The translations under genes and the position numbers were made by a program. Shown piece after piece: positions 5,376 through 5,549 of a stretch of DNA of 5,549 nucleotides (positions are counted from its first letter, which is position 1; every line of letters starts with the position of its first letter). The notes under the pieces were generated by a model. It made no database searches. It had not been told where the DNA came from and saw only the letters and a program-made list of their open reading frames with translations. Source of the DNA: Vulcanimicrobiota bacterium (lineage in GTDB: Bacteria; Vulcanimicrobiota; Vulcanimicrobiia; Vulcanimicrobiales; Vulcanimicrobiaceae); assembly GCA_019233415.1 (NCBI GenBank), contig JAFAMK010000079.1, forward strand, positions 1 through 5,549, in the 5' to 3' direction.

Positions 5376-5383
5376 AGTATAGT
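5376..5383. promoter_or_regulatory. -10-like element in the divergent spacer, usable on either strand
   Basis: The plus strand has TATAGT at 5378-5383 and the minus strand has TATACT at 5381-5376, each one base from TATAAT, in an otherwise very GC-rich spacer. This would fit start sites for the NRAMP gene to the right and the secreted-protein gene to the left. No convincing TTGACA-like -35 lies at 16-18 nt on either side, so the promoter call is weak. Confidence 0.3.
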
Positions 5384-5399
5384 TGTTAGGCAAACCTCA
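5381..5399. promoter_or_regulatory. Candidate DtxR/MntR-type metalloregulator operator upstream of the NRAMP gene
   Basis: TTAGGCAAACCT at 5386-5397 matches 11 of 12 bases of the core of the DtxR/IdeR operator consensus (TTAGGCTAACCT); over the full 19-bp site I count 13 matches. Read on the minus strand it contains TTTGCCT, the half-site of the Bacillus MntR box. It lies just downstream of the -10-like element and 17 nt before the transporter start, where a bound repressor would block transcription. DtxR-family repressors commonly control NRAMP transporters in response to Mn or Fe, which fits the context. The outer arms match poorly and no regulator gene is in view. Confidence 0.4.
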
Positions 5400-5415
5400 G
5401 TCCCCGGGAGCGTCG

Positions 5416-5549
5416 ATGGCCGCGGTCCACGCTGAACCTCAAGCACTCACCGTACCGCCGGCGCGCGGCGGCCGCCTGTGGCGTTACCTCGCCGCGGCCG
5501 GGCCAGGGCTGATCGTCGCGTTCGCCGACACCGAGGCCGGCAGCATCAC
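5416..5549 (+). CDS. NRAMP-family divalent metal transporter, N-terminal part (cut by window end)
   Basis: The ATG at 5416 has GGGAG at 5406-5410, 5 nt upstream. Forty-four codons are visible before the window ends. After a polar N-terminus comes LWRYLAAAGPGLIVAFADTEAGSI, which aligns with the first membrane helix of NRAMP (SLC11) transporters (GPGLIVAVGYIDPGN in typical members). NRAMP proteins use the proton gradient to import Mn2+, Fe2+ or similar ions across the inner membrane, and the DPGN of helix 1 binds the metal. Here that position reads Glu40-Ala41-Gly42-Ser43, with an extra Asp38 just before. From memory, a subgroup annotated as NRAMP-related has ADTDAGS at this place, so this is probably a member with changed selectivity. 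Divergent from the secreted-protein gene, with a possible metalloregulator site in the spacer. The substrate cannot be judged from this fragment. Confidence 0.82.
   Translation, partial: MAAVHAEPQALTVPPARGGRLWRYLAAAGPGLIVAFADTEAGSI

Noticed and set aside
4378..5382. 334-codon plus-strand open frame opposite the secreted protein and sigma genes
   Set aside because: It has no recognisable domain, an Arg/Val/Asp-rich composition, and conflicts with the well-supported sigma gene.
1..5549. CRISPR array, tRNA, rRNA, transposon ends or phage genes
   Set aside because: No regularly spaced repeats, no RNA-gene signature and no transposase or integrase motif were seen on either strand; composition is even throughout.

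Overview
The window is gene-dense, high-GC bacterial chromosome (by eye about two thirds G+C) with short or overlapping gene junctions. It holds six complete protein genes and one gene cut at each edge. Predicted signal peptides, a periplasmic RseB-like protein and a Spy-like protein point to a diderm (Gram-negative-type) envelope. The style of the proteins would fit an uncultured high-GC lineage such as Eremiobacterota (WPS-2), but this is an impression and the window alone cannot prove it.

Left part, plus strand (1-1449): the 3' end of a MauE/DoxX-like membrane protein gene, overlapping by four bases (GTGA) a membrane-anchored TlpA-type thioredoxin with a CPHC active site. A small secreted LTXXQ (Spy/CpxP-like) protein follows 46 nt later. 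The first two look like a membrane/periplasm thiol-redox pair resembling the MauE-MauD pairing. The third could be a periplasmic chaperone-like protein in the same transcription unit.

Middle, minus strand (4460 down to 1462): an ECF sigma-70 factor, an anti-sigma factor with a zinc-finger (HxxxCxxC) domain and one membrane segment, a secreted MucB/RseB-like protein, and a phospholipase D-like protein. The first three overlap (4 nt, then 14 nt) and the fourth follows after a few tens of bases, so they form a tight operon. The layout matches the rpoE-rseA-rseB type of envelope-stress module: RseB-like sensor outside, anti-sigma across the membrane, sigma factor inside. The PLD-like protein has Asn in place of the catalytic His of its second HKD motif. 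It converges with the plus-strand Spy-like gene, with 12 nt between the stop codons and a GC hairpin there.

Right part: an unrecognised secreted protein gene (minus, 5310-4522) lies 61 nt upstream of the sigma gene. It is divergent from the start of an NRAMP-family metal transporter gene (plus, from 5416). The 105-nt divergent spacer holds a -10-like sequence, a DtxR/MntR-like operator candidate and a small hairpin. The transporter shows EAGS where canonical NRAMP proteins have DPGN, which suggests a non-canonical subgroup.

No tRNA, rRNA, CRISPR, insertion sequence or phage gene is seen. The most interesting points are the degenerate PLD active site coupled to an envelope-stress module, the non-canonical NRAMP with a putative metalloregulator site, and the repeats just upstream of the sigma gene.
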